A stretch of 64,000 nucleotides of DNA from Elstera sp043721315 (lineage in GTDB: Bacteria > Pseudomonadota > Alphaproteobacteria > Elsterales > Elsteraceae), in assembly GCA_043721315.1 (NCBI GenBank), contig JAYSQZ010000052.1, positions 1 to 64,000 on the forward strand, given 5' to 3'. Shown here one piece after another: positions 23,836-32,545 of this stretch. The position numbers were made by a program, and so were the translations under genes. Position 1 is the first letter of the stretch. Each line of letters begins with the position of its first letter. The notes below the pieces were generated by a model. It was not told where the DNA came from, made no database searches, and saw nothing but the letters and a program-made list of their open reading frames with translations.

Positions 23836-25938
23836 ATGTGGTCTTTTAATAATATCAGCATTCGTAAACTTATGCTCATCATCTTCCTGCTGCCGTCGTT
23901 AACTATGCTCGGATTTGCAGGAAGCCTGATCGTTGAAAAGCGGCGCGTGGCAGCCAATCTCGAAGTGTTCGAGGTAATGGCCCGGTTGAGCGTTTCCTAC
24001 AGTATGCTCGTTCACGAACTCCAGAAGGAGCGCGGTGCAAGCGGTGTGTTTGTTGGCAGTGGCGGTAAAAACTTCGTCGATGAACTCAAGCGCCAACGCA
24101 TTGCAACCAATACCGCCAGGGTTACTTTCGAGATCGCCTCTAAAAACTTAACGGTTTCTAACAATATCCATTTCTCGAAACTGAGCGCACAGGCCGCTGA
24201 ACAGGTTGCTTTTCTGGATAAGCGACGGAGCGAGATTGATGCTCTATCCATCGCCCCCAATCAGGCAACAGGGTATTTCACGGAAACGATTGCGCGGCTG
24301 TTGGCCGTTGTCCCCGCAATGAGTGAATTTACCGATAATTCCGTCTTATCGCTAACCCTGCAAGGCTACATCGCCTTTATGCAGGCCAAAGAACGCGCGG
24401 GCCAAGAGCGGGCTGCCGGGGCTGCCGGGATTTCTGCGGGTAAGCTCGATCTTGTTCAGTTCAAGCGCTTTCAAAGCGTTACGGCAGAGCAGAACACGTA
24501 TCTTAACGTCTTTTTCTCGCTGGTTGATGACGATTTGCAGGCCCTCTTCGACAAGACAGTGGTGGGCACACCTGTTGCGGACGTTGAGCGGATGCGCCAG
24601 ATTGCTATTGATAGTTATACGTCCGGTACGGTTGGCACCCTCACCGGGGTGGAATGGTTCAACGCCACGACAGCGCGCATAAACTTGTTTCATATGGTTG
24701 AACTTGTTGTTGGCGAGCGGCTTATTGCTCAATCAACGGCAAAACGGCTCGAAGCGGAACGCGCCCTCATGGTCGTCGTGAGTGTTGCGGGGTTAGCCAT
24801 TCTGATAGCGGCCGCCGCTGCCCTGCTGATCGCGCGCTCGATTACGCGCAGCCTGCTCGGCCTGTCGGGAACGATGACGAAACTTGCGAACGGCGACCTT
24901 TCGGCGACTGTGCGCGGCGACAATCGCCGCAACGAGGTGGGCGTAATGGCCCGCGCGGTGCAGGTGTTCAAAAATAACGCGATTGAGGTGGCAGAGCGCC
25001 GCTCCTTGCAAGAGAAAGAGCGCGCCCAAGCCGAACACGAAAAGCGCCAAGCCTTGCTGGATATGGCGGAAACCGTGGAACGCGAAACGGCAACCGTGGT
25101 CGCGCAAGTAACGGGCGGTGTTGGGGTGATGCAGGCCGACTCGGTAAAAATGGCGCAATCCGCCGAGGCAGTCAGCAACAATGCACAGAATGTCGCGGTG
25201 GCCTCACAACGCGCCCTCACCAACGCGAATGCCGTGGTGGGCGCGGCGGAACAGTTGGATGCGTCGATCCGCGAGATCGGCGTGAACGTCGTCAGATCCA
25301 GTACCATTACGTCGCAGGCCGTTACCAAGGGGCAGGAGGTTCAGGTCAGTATTCGGTCGTTATCCGATGCGGTGGCCCGTATTGGTGATGTCGTGAGTAT
25401 GATCCAGCAGGTTGCAAGCCAGACCAATCTGCTTGCGCTCAACGCCACAATCGAGGCGGCGCGGGCGGGCGACGCGGGTAAAGGCTTCGCGGTTGTGGCT
25501 CAGGAAGTGAAGGCGCTGGCAAACCAAACGGCGCGCTCGACCGAAGAAATCACCCGCCAGATTGCCGAGATTCAAACCGCAACGGACAGTGCCGTTGGCT
25601 CGGTCTCGGAAATCGGCCACACGATTGGCGAAATCAGCAGCATTGGCGGTGCCATCGCCGCCGCTATCGAACAGCAGTCGGCGGCGACGCAGGAAATCAC
25701 GCGCAACATTCGCGAAACCAGCGATGCCGCCCAGGAAGTTGCGCGGAGGATCGCTGAAGTCTCGAAGGAGGCGGAAGCCAACGGCGGCCAATCGGCGGCG
25801 TTGCGTGTTCAGACCGATGCTTTATCGTCTAGCGTCAGTGGGTTGCAAGAAATGCTGGTGCATGTTGTGCGAACTTCTGTTGAAGAGGCCAACCGCCGCA
25901 GCCCCGCCCGTGTAGCGACCAATGTGGTTGCCGCATAG
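23836..25938 (+). CDS. Methyl-accepting chemotaxis protein with NIT sensor domain
   Basis: A 700-residue chemoreceptor. TM1 is at about 11-32. The periplasmic region (about 33-315) contains the nitrate/nitrite-sensing (NIT) pattern YSMLVHELQKERGASGVFVGS and similar repeats. TM2 (about 316-338) is followed by HAMP (about 340-395) and the signalling domain with the hairpin tip QTNLLALNATIEAARAGDAG. It ends without a CheR-binding pentapeptide. It would signal through CheA/CheW encoded elsewhere. An A+T-rich 83-bp spacer upstream probably holds its promoter. Nitrate/nitrite as ligand is inferred from the domain type. Confidence 0.93.
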   Translation: MWSFNNISIRKLMLIIFLLPSLTMLGFAGSLIVEKRRVAANLEVFEVMARLSVSYSMLVHELQKERGASGVFVGSGGKNFVDELKRQRIATNTARVTFEIASKNLTVSNNIHFSKLSAQAAEQVAFLDKRRSEIDALSIAPNQATGYFTETIARLLAVVPAMSEFTDNSVLSLTLQGYIAFMQAKERAGQERAAGAAGISAGKLDLVQFKRFQSVTAEQNTYLNVFFSLVDDDLQALFDKTVVGTPVADVERMRQIAIDSYTSGTVGTLTGVEWFNATTARINLFHMVELVVGERLIAQSTAKRLEAERALMVVVSVAGLAILIAAAAALLIARSITRSLLGLSGTMTKLANGDLSATVRGDNRRNEVGVMARAVQVFKNNAIEVAERRSLQEKERAQAEHEKRQALLDMAETVERETATVVAQVTGGVGVMQADSVKMAQSAEAVSNNAQNVAVASQRALTNANAVVGAAEQLDASIREIGVNVVRSSTITSQAVTKGQEVQVSIRSLSDAVARIGDVVSMIQQVASQTNLLALNATIEAARAGDAGKGFAVVAQEVKALANQTARSTEEITRQIAEIQTATDSAVGSVSEIGHTIGEISSIGGAIAAAIEQQSAATQEITRNIRETSDAAQEVARRIAEVSKEAEANGGQSAALRVQTDALSSSVSGLQEMLVHVVRTSVEEANRRSPARVATNVVAA

Positions 25939-26020
25939 GACGAACACGATACCCCTTGGCCTTGCCTGCGTGCTCGGTGTAGGGTCAGGCCCGATTGACG
26001 TTATTCGGACGATAGCTTCC

Positions 26021-26854
26021 ATGCGCCGCCTGTTTCTGCCCCTTCTGCTGGTTCTGCCGCTGGCCCTTGCCGGTTGCTCGTCGTTGGGATCGAAGGATGA
26101 AGATCCGAACATCTACGTCGAAGCGCCTGTGGAAAAGCTCTATAACGACGCGATGGACGCGATGCTGGCGGAGAAATACGAAGCCGCCGGTCGTCAGTTC
26201 GATGAAGTTGAGCGCCAGCACCCCTATTCCGTCTGGGCTACCAAAGCGCAGCTTATGTCCGGCTACACGATGTATCTGCGGGATCGGTTCGATGATGCGA
26301 TCATCGCGATGGAGCGGTTTATTCAGCTTCACCCCAGCAGCCGCGATACCCCCTACGCCTATTACGTCAAAGCTATTAGTTACTACGCTCAAATCGCCGA
26401 TGTAACGCGCGACCAAAGCCTGACCGAAAAAGCAATGGAAGCGCTGAACGAAGTCGTGCGCCGCTATCCCGATACCGGCTATGCCCGCGATGCCCGCGTT
26501 AAGATCGACCTGACCCGCGACCATATGGCGGGCAAGGAAATGGAAATCGGGCGTTTTTACTTGCGGACGGAACAATATACGGCGGCAATCAATCGGTTCC
26601 GCCGTGTTGTCGATCAATACCAAACTACCACGCACGTGCCGGAAGCCCTTCTGCGCCTAACCGAAATCTATTTGGCCCTGGGGCTGAAAGACGAAGCGCA
26701 GGCGACAGCGGCAGTCTTGGGGCATAATTACCCTGGCTCGGATTGGTACGCCGAATCTTACGGGATGATGACGGGTGGTAAGCGCCCGATGCAGAGTGGC
26801 GGCGGTCGCGGTTGGTTCGGGCGGCAGCTCGATACCGTCACGAACATTTTTTAG
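26021..26854 (+). CDS. bamD: Outer-membrane assembly lipoprotein BamD
   Basis: A 277-residue lipoprotein with lipobox LAGC (Cys19) and five tetratricopeptide-like repeats between about 45 and 250, including the HPSSRDTPYAYYVKA and RRYPDTGYARDA helices that mark BamD/ComL. It belongs to the essential BAM complex that inserts beta-barrels. The start at 26021 gives a proper lipoprotein signal; longer frames overlap the chemoreceptor gene. recN follows by 6 bp, the usual bamD-recN-ligA order of alphaproteobacteria, here interrupted by a toxin-antitoxin pair before ligA. Confidence 0.95.
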   Translation: MRRLFLPLLLVLPLALAGCSSLGSKDEDPNIYVEAPVEKLYNDAMDAMLAEKYEAAGRQFDEVERQHPYSVWATKAQLMSGYTMYLRDRFDDAIIAMERFIQLHPSSRDTPYAYYVKAISYYAQIADVTRDQSLTEKAMEALNEVVRRYPDTGYARDARVKIDLTRDHMAGKEMEIGRFYLRTEQYTAAINRFRRVVDQYQTTTHVPEALLRLTEIYLALGLKDEAQATAAVLGHNYPGSDWYAESYGMMTGGKRPMQSGGGRGWFGRQLDTVTNIF

Positions 26855-26860
26855 CCCTCG

Positions 26861-28546
26861 ATGCTCACCCGCCTCGGCATCCGCGATGTGGTGCTGATCG
26901 ACCGGCTCGATCTTGAGGTTGCGCCCGGCCTGTCGGTGCTGACCGGGGAAACCGGCGCGGGCAAGTCGATCCTGCTCGATGCCCTCGGCCTTGCGTTGGG
27001 CGCGCGGGCCGATAGCAGCCTTATCCGTCATGGGGCCGGGCCTGCGATTGTAACGGCGGAATTCGAGCTTCCCGAGGGCCACCCGGCCTGGGCGCTGTTG
27101 CGCGAACAGGGGATCGACACCGAAGACGGCCAAATTCTGCTCCGGCGCACGCTTGGCATGGATGGGCGCGGGCGGGCCAGCGTCAACGATCAATCGGTTA
27201 GCGTCGGTTTCTTACGCAGCCTCGGTGCGGCCTTGGTGGAAATCCAGGGCCAGTTCGACCAGCACGCGCTGATGGACCCGGCGAACCATCGCGCTATTCT
27301 CGATCAGTTTGGCGGGTTGCTCGATAGCGTTGGCGGCGTGCGCGCGGCCTATCGGCTGTGGCAAGCGGCACGCGGGGCGCGCCAGTCGGCGGAATCGGCG
27401 CTGGAGCGGGCGCGGGCGCAAGAAGACTATCTGCGGCATGTCGTGGCCGAGCTTCAGCAGTTAGCCCCCGAACCGGGGGAGGAGACTGAGCTTGCTGACC
27501 GCCGCGCGCGCTTGCAAAACCGCGCCAAACTGCTCTCCACACTGCAATCGGCCTTAAACGATCTTGCGGGCGAAAATGGTGCGGAAACCCGCCTGCTCGC
27601 CGCCTCCCGCACGCTCTCCCGCGCGCCGGGGAACGATCCGGCGATTGATACGATCATCACGGCCCTGGAACGGTCCAGCACTGAGCTTGCCGATGCCACC
27701 GATGGGCTGGAGCGGTTGATGCGTGCCGATGGCTGGTCTGAAGGCGAGTTGGAGCGCATCGAAGATCGGCTGTTCGCCTTGCGCGCTGCTGCCCGTAAGC
27801 ATCAGGTGAGCGCCGCCGATTTGCCCGGTCTTGCCGAAAAGCTCAAGGCCGATCTTGCGGCGCTCGATGCCGGCGAGGGGCAGTTGAAAGCGCTGCTGGC
27901 GGAAGAGCGGCTAACCCGCGCCGCCTATCTTGAAGCGGCAACCACTCTCAGCGCCTGCCGTCAGGAAGCGGCGGGACGCCTTGCCGTTGCGGTCACGAGC
28001 GAGTTGGTTCCCCTCAAGCTCGATAAGGCCCGGATTACCGTTGAAGTCGCCCCGCAGCCGGAAGCGGCTTGGGGGCCGGAAGGGCGCGATAAAATCGCCT
28101 TCCTTATCGCCACCAACCCCGGCGCGGCCCCTGGCCCGCTGGCGAAAGTGGCGTCGGGCGGCGAACTCTCGCGCTTCCTGTTGGCCCTTAAAGTCGTGCT
28201 CGCCGGCACTTCCCCCGTGCCCACCCTCGTGTTCGATGAGGTCGATAGCGGTATCGGCGGCGCGGTGGCGGCAGCGGTGGGCGAACGCCTAAAGCGCCTC
28301 GGCGATCACCTGCAAGTCCTGGTCATCACGCACAGCCCGCAAGTAGCGGCCTTGGGCGCGCACCATTGGCGCGTTCAGAAAAAACAAGCGGACGCCGACG
28401 CGCGCGTGACCACCAGCATCGACCTGTTGCCGCTGGCGGCCCGCCGGGAGGAAATCGCGCGAATGCTGTCGGGCGCCGACATCACCAACGAAGCCCGCGC
28501 GGCAGCGGATCGGTTGTTGGGGTTCTCTGTTGGAAAGCTGGCTTAG
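26861..28546 (+). CDS. recN: DNA repair ATPase RecN
   Basis: A 561-residue SMC-like protein. Walker A is GETGAGKS (about 29-36), a central coiled-coil region spans about 160-370, and the C-terminal signature SGGELSRFLLALKVVL and Walker B VFDEVDSGIGG follow. RecN acts at double-strand breaks, promoting sister chromatid cohesion and RecA-dependent repair. It follows bamD closely. Its stop overlaps the end of the convergent parE gene by 4 bp. Confidence 0.97.
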   Translation: MLTRLGIRDVVLIDRLDLEVAPGLSVLTGETGAGKSILLDALGLALGARADSSLIRHGAGPAIVTAEFELPEGHPAWALLREQGIDTEDGQILLRRTLGMDGRGRASVNDQSVSVGFLRSLGAALVEIQGQFDQHALMDPANHRAILDQFGGLLDSVGGVRAAYRLWQAARGARQSAESALERARAQEDYLRHVVAELQQLAPEPGEETELADRRARLQNRAKLLSTLQSALNDLAGENGAETRLLAASRTLSRAPGNDPAIDTIITALERSSTELADATDGLERLMRADGWSEGELERIEDRLFALRAAARKHQVSAADLPGLAEKLKADLAALDAGEGQLKALLAEERLTRAAYLEAATTLSACRQEAAGRLAVAVTSELVPLKLDKARITVEVAPQPEAAWGPEGRDKIAFLIATNPGAAPGPLAKVASGGELSRFLLALKVVLAGTSPVPTLVFDEVDSGIGGAVAAAVGERLKRLGDHLQVLVITHSPQVAALGAHHWRVQKKQADADARVTTSIDLLPLAARREEIARMLSGADITNEARAAADRLLGFSVGKLA

Positions 28547-28854
28547 AAAAGCGTCGTGAGATCGCGTCGCCCGTCCACGATGCGTACAATCACAACGGTC
28601 TGGACTGGCCCCTTATCGGTGTCCGGAATCGTCTCGTAGAGGATCACATACGGGGCCTCGACCAGTATGCGGGCGCTGGCGCTGATTTCAAGGTGGCGAG
28701 GGCCAAGGCGGGGCTGCTCGATCAGGAGTGACGCCTTGTGACGGAAGCTGTGAAAATACCGCTCGGCGGCTTCCGGCTGCTCGCGCGCAATATCCACGTA
28801 GATTTTCTTGAGGTCGAGGCGAGCCTTCGGCGACCAAATGAGTTTAGCCGCCAT
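28543..28854 (-). CDS. parE: ParE/RelE-family toxin
   Basis: A 103-residue RelE-superfamily toxin. It has the ParE N-terminus with WSPKARLDLKKIYVDIA, the AERYFHSFRHKASLLIEQPRLG core in two parts and the C-terminal VVIVRIVDGRRDLTTLF. The ATG at 28854 follows from the 11-bp overlap with the upstream antitoxin gene. ParE proteins poison gyrase. A longer open frame upstream is only read-through into antitoxin sequence. Confidence 0.88.
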   Translation of the reverse strand: MAAKLIWSPKARLDLKKIYVDIAREQPEAAERYFHSFRHKASLLIEQPRLGPRHLEISASARILVEAPYVILYETIPDTDKGPVQTVVIVRIVDGRRDLTTLF

Positions 28855-29125
28855 ACGAACGGGCCGTCTTTGCCTCCTCACGGGCTTCCGCCAGAACTTC
28901 GTCAAAATCGACGGTCGTGGGGTATCCGCTCGCCTTGCCCTCCGCCCAAAGTTTCCGAAGATGCGCGATGTCGCCCTTGCGGGTCTGCCACTTTGCAGAC
29001 CAGTCGCGCAAAGCCTCGCGCACCACCTCGCTACCGCTGGCGTAAGCGCCGCTCTGCACAGCATCGCGGACAAGCTCGGCTTGCTGGGGTGTCATCGCGA
29101 CACTCACTTTCTCGACGTTAGCCAT
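28844..29125 (-). CDS. parD: ParD-family ribbon-helix-helix antitoxin
   Basis: A 93-residue antitoxin. The N-terminal ribbon-helix-helix has VEKVSVAMTPQQAELVRDAV and SGSEVVREALRDW, and the acidic C-terminus that binds the toxin ends EAREEAKTARSYGG. It overlaps parE by 11 bp. The pair is inserted between recN and ligA, on the opposite strand. Confidence 0.9.
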   Translation of the reverse strand: MANVEKVSVAMTPQQAELVRDAVQSGAYASGSEVVREALRDWSAKWQTRKGDIAHLRKLWAEGKASGYPTTVDFDEVLAEAREEAKTARSYGG

Positions 29126-29174
29126 GAGGCACCTCCATCTGCGTATGGTGGTAAAGATTACTACCAAGCCGACG

Positions 29175-29303
29175 CCCTGCCAAGGATTTCGAGCGGGCTT
29201 CTTGGCAGGGTGAGGGGGGACGCAAAGACCTTGCTCTTCGCTAAGAGAAATGGGATTCCCAAGGGGCCAGCCCCTTGGGCTGGGGTTTGGGGGCAGCGCC
29301 CCA
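29175..29303. repeat. Intergenic hairpin cluster upstream of ligA
   Basis: Three inverted repeats lie in about 130 bp: CCCTGCCAAG/CTTGGCAGGG (29175-29184 and 29201-29210, 16-base loop), CCCAAGGGG/CCCCTTGGG (29258-29266 and 29271-29279, 4-base loop) and a GGGGC/GCCCC pair near 29290-29303. The GGGGTTTGGGGCAGCGCCCC style is common in intergenic repeats of Rhodospirillales genomes, as I recall them. It separates parD from ligA and could work as terminators or as a dispersed REP-like element. Confidence 0.55.
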
Positions 29304-29326
29304 ATCAGCACAGGATGAGGCCGAAC

Positions 29327-31420
29327 ATGACCACCGACAAGATCGCCCTCGACGCGCTCACCGAAGCCGAGGCTAAAGCGGAACTGGCGCGGCTGGCGTC
29401 GGAGATTGCGCGGCATGATCGGCTGTATCATGGCCAGGACGCGCCGGAGGTGGATGATGCCAGTTATGACGGCTTGCGCCAGCGCAATCAGGCGATTGAG
29501 GCGCGGTTTCCGGCCTTAAAGCGCCTGGATTCGCCGAGTTTGACGGTCGGGGCGGCGGTCAGTTCCGGCTTTGCCAAAGTGCGCCATGCGCGCCCGATGC
29601 TGTCGCTGGATAATGCCTTTGCCGATAGCGATGTGGCGGATTTTTTCGATAGTATTCGGCGGTTTCTGGAGCGCGATTTCGCGGCTGATCCGGCGCTCAC
29701 CTTAGCGGTGGTGGCGGAACCGAAGATTGATGGGTTGTCGCTGTCCTTACGCTATGAAAACCGCGTGCTGGTGCAGGCGGCAACGCGCGGTGACGGCGCG
29801 GAAGGCGAAGATGTGACCGCGAATGTTCGCACCATTGCCGAGATTCCGGCGCGCTTGCCCGATACGGCCCCGGCAGGGGTTTTGGAGGTTCGCGGCGAAG
29901 CCTATATGCGCCGGGCGGATTTTCAGCGGCTGAACGAAACGCAAGTGGCGGCGGGGGAGAAGATTTTTGCTAACCCGCGCAATGCGGCGGCAGGAGGCTT
30001 ACGGCAGTTGGACCCGCGCATTACCGCCACGCGCCCGCTGGCGTTTTTCGCCTATGCTTCGGGCGAGAGCGATGCGCCGCTGGCCGAGAGCCATTGGCAG
30101 TTTTTGGAAAACCTTAAAGCCTGGGGCTTCCCGGTCAACGAGCATTCCCGCCGCTGCGAGGGTGTGGACGCCGTGCTTGAGTTCTATCGCGAGATTGGCA
30201 ATCACCGCGCCGACCTGCCTTATGACATTGATGGCGTTGTGTATAAGGTGGATCGCTACGATTGGCAGGCGCGGTTAGGCTTCGTCTCCCGCGCGCCGCG
30301 TTGGGCGATTGCCCATAAGTTCCCAGCAGAACAGGCCCGCACGCGGCTAAAGGCCATTTCGATCCAAGTGGGGCGAACGGGGGTGCTAACCCCGGTTGCA
30401 GAACTGGAGCCGATTACTGTGGGCGGTGTCGTGGTGGCGCGGGCGACCCTGCATAATGAAGATGAGGTGGCGCGAAAAGACGTGCGCGTTGGCGATCTCG
30501 TGCTGGTTCAGCGCGCGGGCGACGTTATTCCGCAAGTGCTGGGGCCGGTTCTCAGCGAGCGCCCGGACGGGACCGAACCCTACATCCTTCCCCACGTCTG
30601 CCCCGTTTGCGGCTCGGCGGCGCTGCGGCGCGAGGGGGAAGTGGCGCGGCGCTGCACGGGCGGGTTGGTCTGCTCGGCGCAAGCGGTGGAGCGGCTTAGG
30701 CACTTCGTTTCCCGCGATGGGTTCGATATCGAAGGTTTGGGCGAAAAGCATATCCAGGCGTTTTTCGACGATGGCTTGGTGCGAACGCCCGCCGATTTGT
30801 TTCGCTTGGAGGAAAAACATACGGAGTTGCGGGGCCGGGGCGGCTGGGGCGCGCAATCCCTTCGCAATCTCTACACGGCGATTACGGCGCGGCGGCAGAT
30901 CGCCTTTGAGCGGTTTCTGTTCGCGCTGGGCATCCCGCAAATCGGCCAGGCCACGGCCAAGTTGCTCGCGCATCATTACGGCAGTTTCGAGGCTTTGCGC
31001 GCGGCACTACAGGCGGCGCGGGAGCCGGACGCAAGCGCGCTTCAGGAGTTGCGCGCTATCAACGGTATCGGCACCAGCATGGCCGCCGATTTGGTGGCTT
31101 TTTTCGCCGAAGACCATAACGACGCTGTGCTGAACGATCTCTTAGGCTTCATCACGATCGCCCCCGCCGAACGGCCCGCCGTGAGCGCCGAAAGCCCCGT
31201 TGCGGGCAAGATTGTCGTGTTCACCGGCGAGCTAACCAGCATCACCCGGCGGGAGGCGAAAGCCCAGGCCGAGCGACTGGGGGCAAAAGTAGCGGGGTCC
31301 GTCTCCGCTAAAACCGATTACGTCATCGTTGGGTTAGAGGCCGGATCCAAAGCCAAAAAAGCCGCCGAACTTCAACTCACCCTGTTGACGGAAGCCGAAT
31401 GGTTAACGCTTATTGGATAG
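29327..31420 (+). CDS. ligA: NAD+-dependent DNA ligase LigA
   Basis: A 697-residue ligase. The adenylation domain has the nucleophile Lys133 in EPKIDGLSL, followed by an OB fold. The Cys4 zinc finger is in CPVCG and the later RRCTGGLVCSAQ, then come helix-hairpin-helix repeats with GIPQIGQATAKLLA and INGIGTSMAADL, and a C-terminal BRCT domain (about 620-697). It seals nicks in replication and repair. I chose the ATG at 29327, which matches the usual N-terminus; a 13-base upstream ATG at 29314 is in the same frame only if read with four extra codons and is less likely. Longer upstream frames run through the hairpin repeats and are not coding. Confidence 0.96.
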   Translation: MTTDKIALDALTEAEAKAELARLASEIARHDRLYHGQDAPEVDDASYDGLRQRNQAIEARFPALKRLDSPSLTVGAAVSSGFAKVRHARPMLSLDNAFADSDVADFFDSIRRFLERDFAADPALTLAVVAEPKIDGLSLSLRYENRVLVQAATRGDGAEGEDVTANVRTIAEIPARLPDTAPAGVLEVRGEAYMRRADFQRLNETQVAAGEKIFANPRNAAAGGLRQLDPRITATRPLAFFAYASGESDAPLAESHWQFLENLKAWGFPVNEHSRRCEGVDAVLEFYREIGNHRADLPYDIDGVVYKVDRYDWQARLGFVSRAPRWAIAHKFPAEQARTRLKAISIQVGRTGVLTPVAELEPITVGGVVVARATLHNEDEVARKDVRVGDLVLVQRAGDVIPQVLGPVLSERPDGTEPYILPHVCPVCGSAALRREGEVARRCTGGLVCSAQAVERLRHFVSRDGFDIEGLGEKHIQAFFDDGLVRTPADLFRLEEKHTELRGRGGWGAQSLRNLYTAITARRQIAFERFLFALGIPQIGQATAKLLAHHYGSFEALRAALQAAREPDASALQELRAINGIGTSMAADLVAFFAEDHNDAVLNDLLGFITIAPAERPAVSAESPVAGKIVVFTGELTSITRREAKAQAERLGAKVAGSVSAKTDYVIVGLEAGSKAKKAAELQLTLLTEAEWLTLIG

Positions 31421-31451
31421 AATGCTGGGTGGATTAGACGGGAGAGACTGA

Positions 31452-31793
31452 ATGGCGCTGCAAGGCGGGCAAGTGACCCTGACCGGCCTCGATGCGGGTA
31501 TCTACCTCGTTACCCCAAACGGCGCGTTCGAGTTGATCCACCCCTATGACGAGGGCGACTATCACCTGTCGGATATAGTCGATTATTTCGAGTTGGGCGA
31601 AGTGCTGGAAGAAGACGGCGCGCCGGGTATCGAGCTTGATGCCCGCGAAATAAAGCAGTTGGGGCGCATGGCTAAAGAATACGCCAGCGATCACCCACCC
31701 GAGTTTATTGCTATGTGCCGAAATATGATAAAGGCTGCCGTAGATTTTGCCGCAGAGGAAGAGGTTGTGTGTTTTTATGAGAATTTTGTTTGA
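31452..31793 (+). CDS. Hypothetical acidic protein (113 aa)
   Basis: I do not recognise the family. The start at 31452 has GGGAGA about 7 bases upstream. The product is strongly acidic, with YDEGDYHLSDIVDYFELGEV in the middle, no signal peptide, no membrane helix and no obvious motif. It lies 31 bp after ligA on the same strand and could share its transcript; the convergent antitoxin gene follows. Real coding is supported by the ribosome-binding site and the protein-like composition. Confidence 0.6.
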   Translation: MALQGGQVTLTGLDAGIYLVTPNGAFELIHPYDEGDYHLSDIVDYFELGEVLEEDGAPGIELDAREIKQLGRMAKEYASDHPPEFIAMCRNMIKAAVDFAAEEEVVCFYENFV

Positions 31794-31801
31794 GAGAATT
31801 T

Positions 31802-32131
31802 TCATGAATTTCTTGTATCCAGATCCTCAAACCGTTTGATCGTGACGATGTGATCTGGAAAGCGTGCTATTATTTCTAATTCACCGCCCATTGCCTCAAT
31901 GAAACGACGTAAGGTACTAACGTACATATCGGTCCGTCGTTCGAGTTTAGCCACAGAGGCTTGGCCGATTCTCAGAATCTGAGCTATTTCCTCTTGTGAC
32001 AGTTGGCGTGCTCGACGCAACTCCGCGAGGTTCATATCCCGCTCAAGCTGATCCGCCGCCGCCGCCGCCGCTGCTTGGGCTGCGGGTGACAGACGCGCCC
32101 GTAGGGTTTGAAATGAATGTGTACCCGTCAT
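31802..32131 (-). CDS. XRE-family antitoxin of a RelE/HigB-type pair
   Basis: A 109-residue helix-turn-helix protein. The XRE domain (about 35-90) has ARQLSQEEIAQILRIGQASVAKLE, and the N-terminus is an Ala-rich helix. Its start overlaps the upstream toxin gene by 4 bp. It should bind the toxin and repress the operon, in toxin-first order as in HigBA. Confidence 0.88.
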   Translation of the reverse strand: MTGTHSFQTLRARLSPAAQAAAAAAADQLERDMNLAELRRARQLSQEEIAQILRIGQASVAKLERRTDMYVSTLRRFIEAMGGELEIIARFPDHIVTIKRFEDLDTRNS

Positions 32132-32487
32132 TGGTCATCATCCTTCGCAAGTTCGGCGAGGTGAGTGTCGTAAAGCGCATCTGCTCGTGGAATCATACGT
32201 TCATAAAAGCGTTTGTCGCCGGTCTTATCGCCCCCGATAAGCAGAATCGCTGTACGCCGAGGATCGAAGGCGTAAAATACGCGCAAGGGCTTGCCGCCCC
32301 GCTGTATTCTGAGTTCCCGAAGGTGAGGATGCCGCGAACCGCCAATACCGCTTGAGTAAGGGAAGGTCAGGTTAGGCCCCCGCCGTTCCAAAAGCTGAAC
32401 ATGGGCGTCAAGACTAACCTGATCCGTTTCTATGAGCGTATCCCACCAGACGCCGAACTCGTCCGTATATTCGACAGGCCACGCCAT
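32128..32487 (-). CDS. RelE/HigB-like toxin (Gp49 family)
   Basis: A 119-residue RelE-fold toxin of the phage Gp49/HigB type. Features are FGVWWDTL at the N-terminus, the basic RHPHLRELRIQRGGKPLRV segment and the YAFDPRRTAILLIGGDKTGDKRFYERM core in two parts. It is the first gene of a two-gene operon with the XRE antitoxin. The 58-bp A+T-rich spacer upstream, towards folM, probably carries the promoter. Confidence 0.88.
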   Translation of the reverse strand: MAWPVEYTDEFGVWWDTLIETDQVSLDAHVQLLERRGPNLTFPYSSGIGGSRHPHLRELRIQRGGKPLRVFYAFDPRRTAILLIGGDKTGDKRFYERMIPRADALYDTHLAELAKDDDQ

Positions 32488-32545
32488 TTATCGAATTATA
32501 TTCCCTAGAAAGCATAAAAACAAGCAGCCTTACCGGAGGGAGCGC

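Noticed and set aside
29175..29303. CRISPR array or riboswitch upstream of ligA
   Set aside because: The inverted repeats differ from each other and are not regularly spaced; no aptamer-like conserved core was seen.
28808..29326. N-terminal extension of LigA by about 170 residues
   Set aside because: The frame is open upstream only because of G+C bias; it runs antisense through parD and the hairpin repeats and is not part of known ligases.
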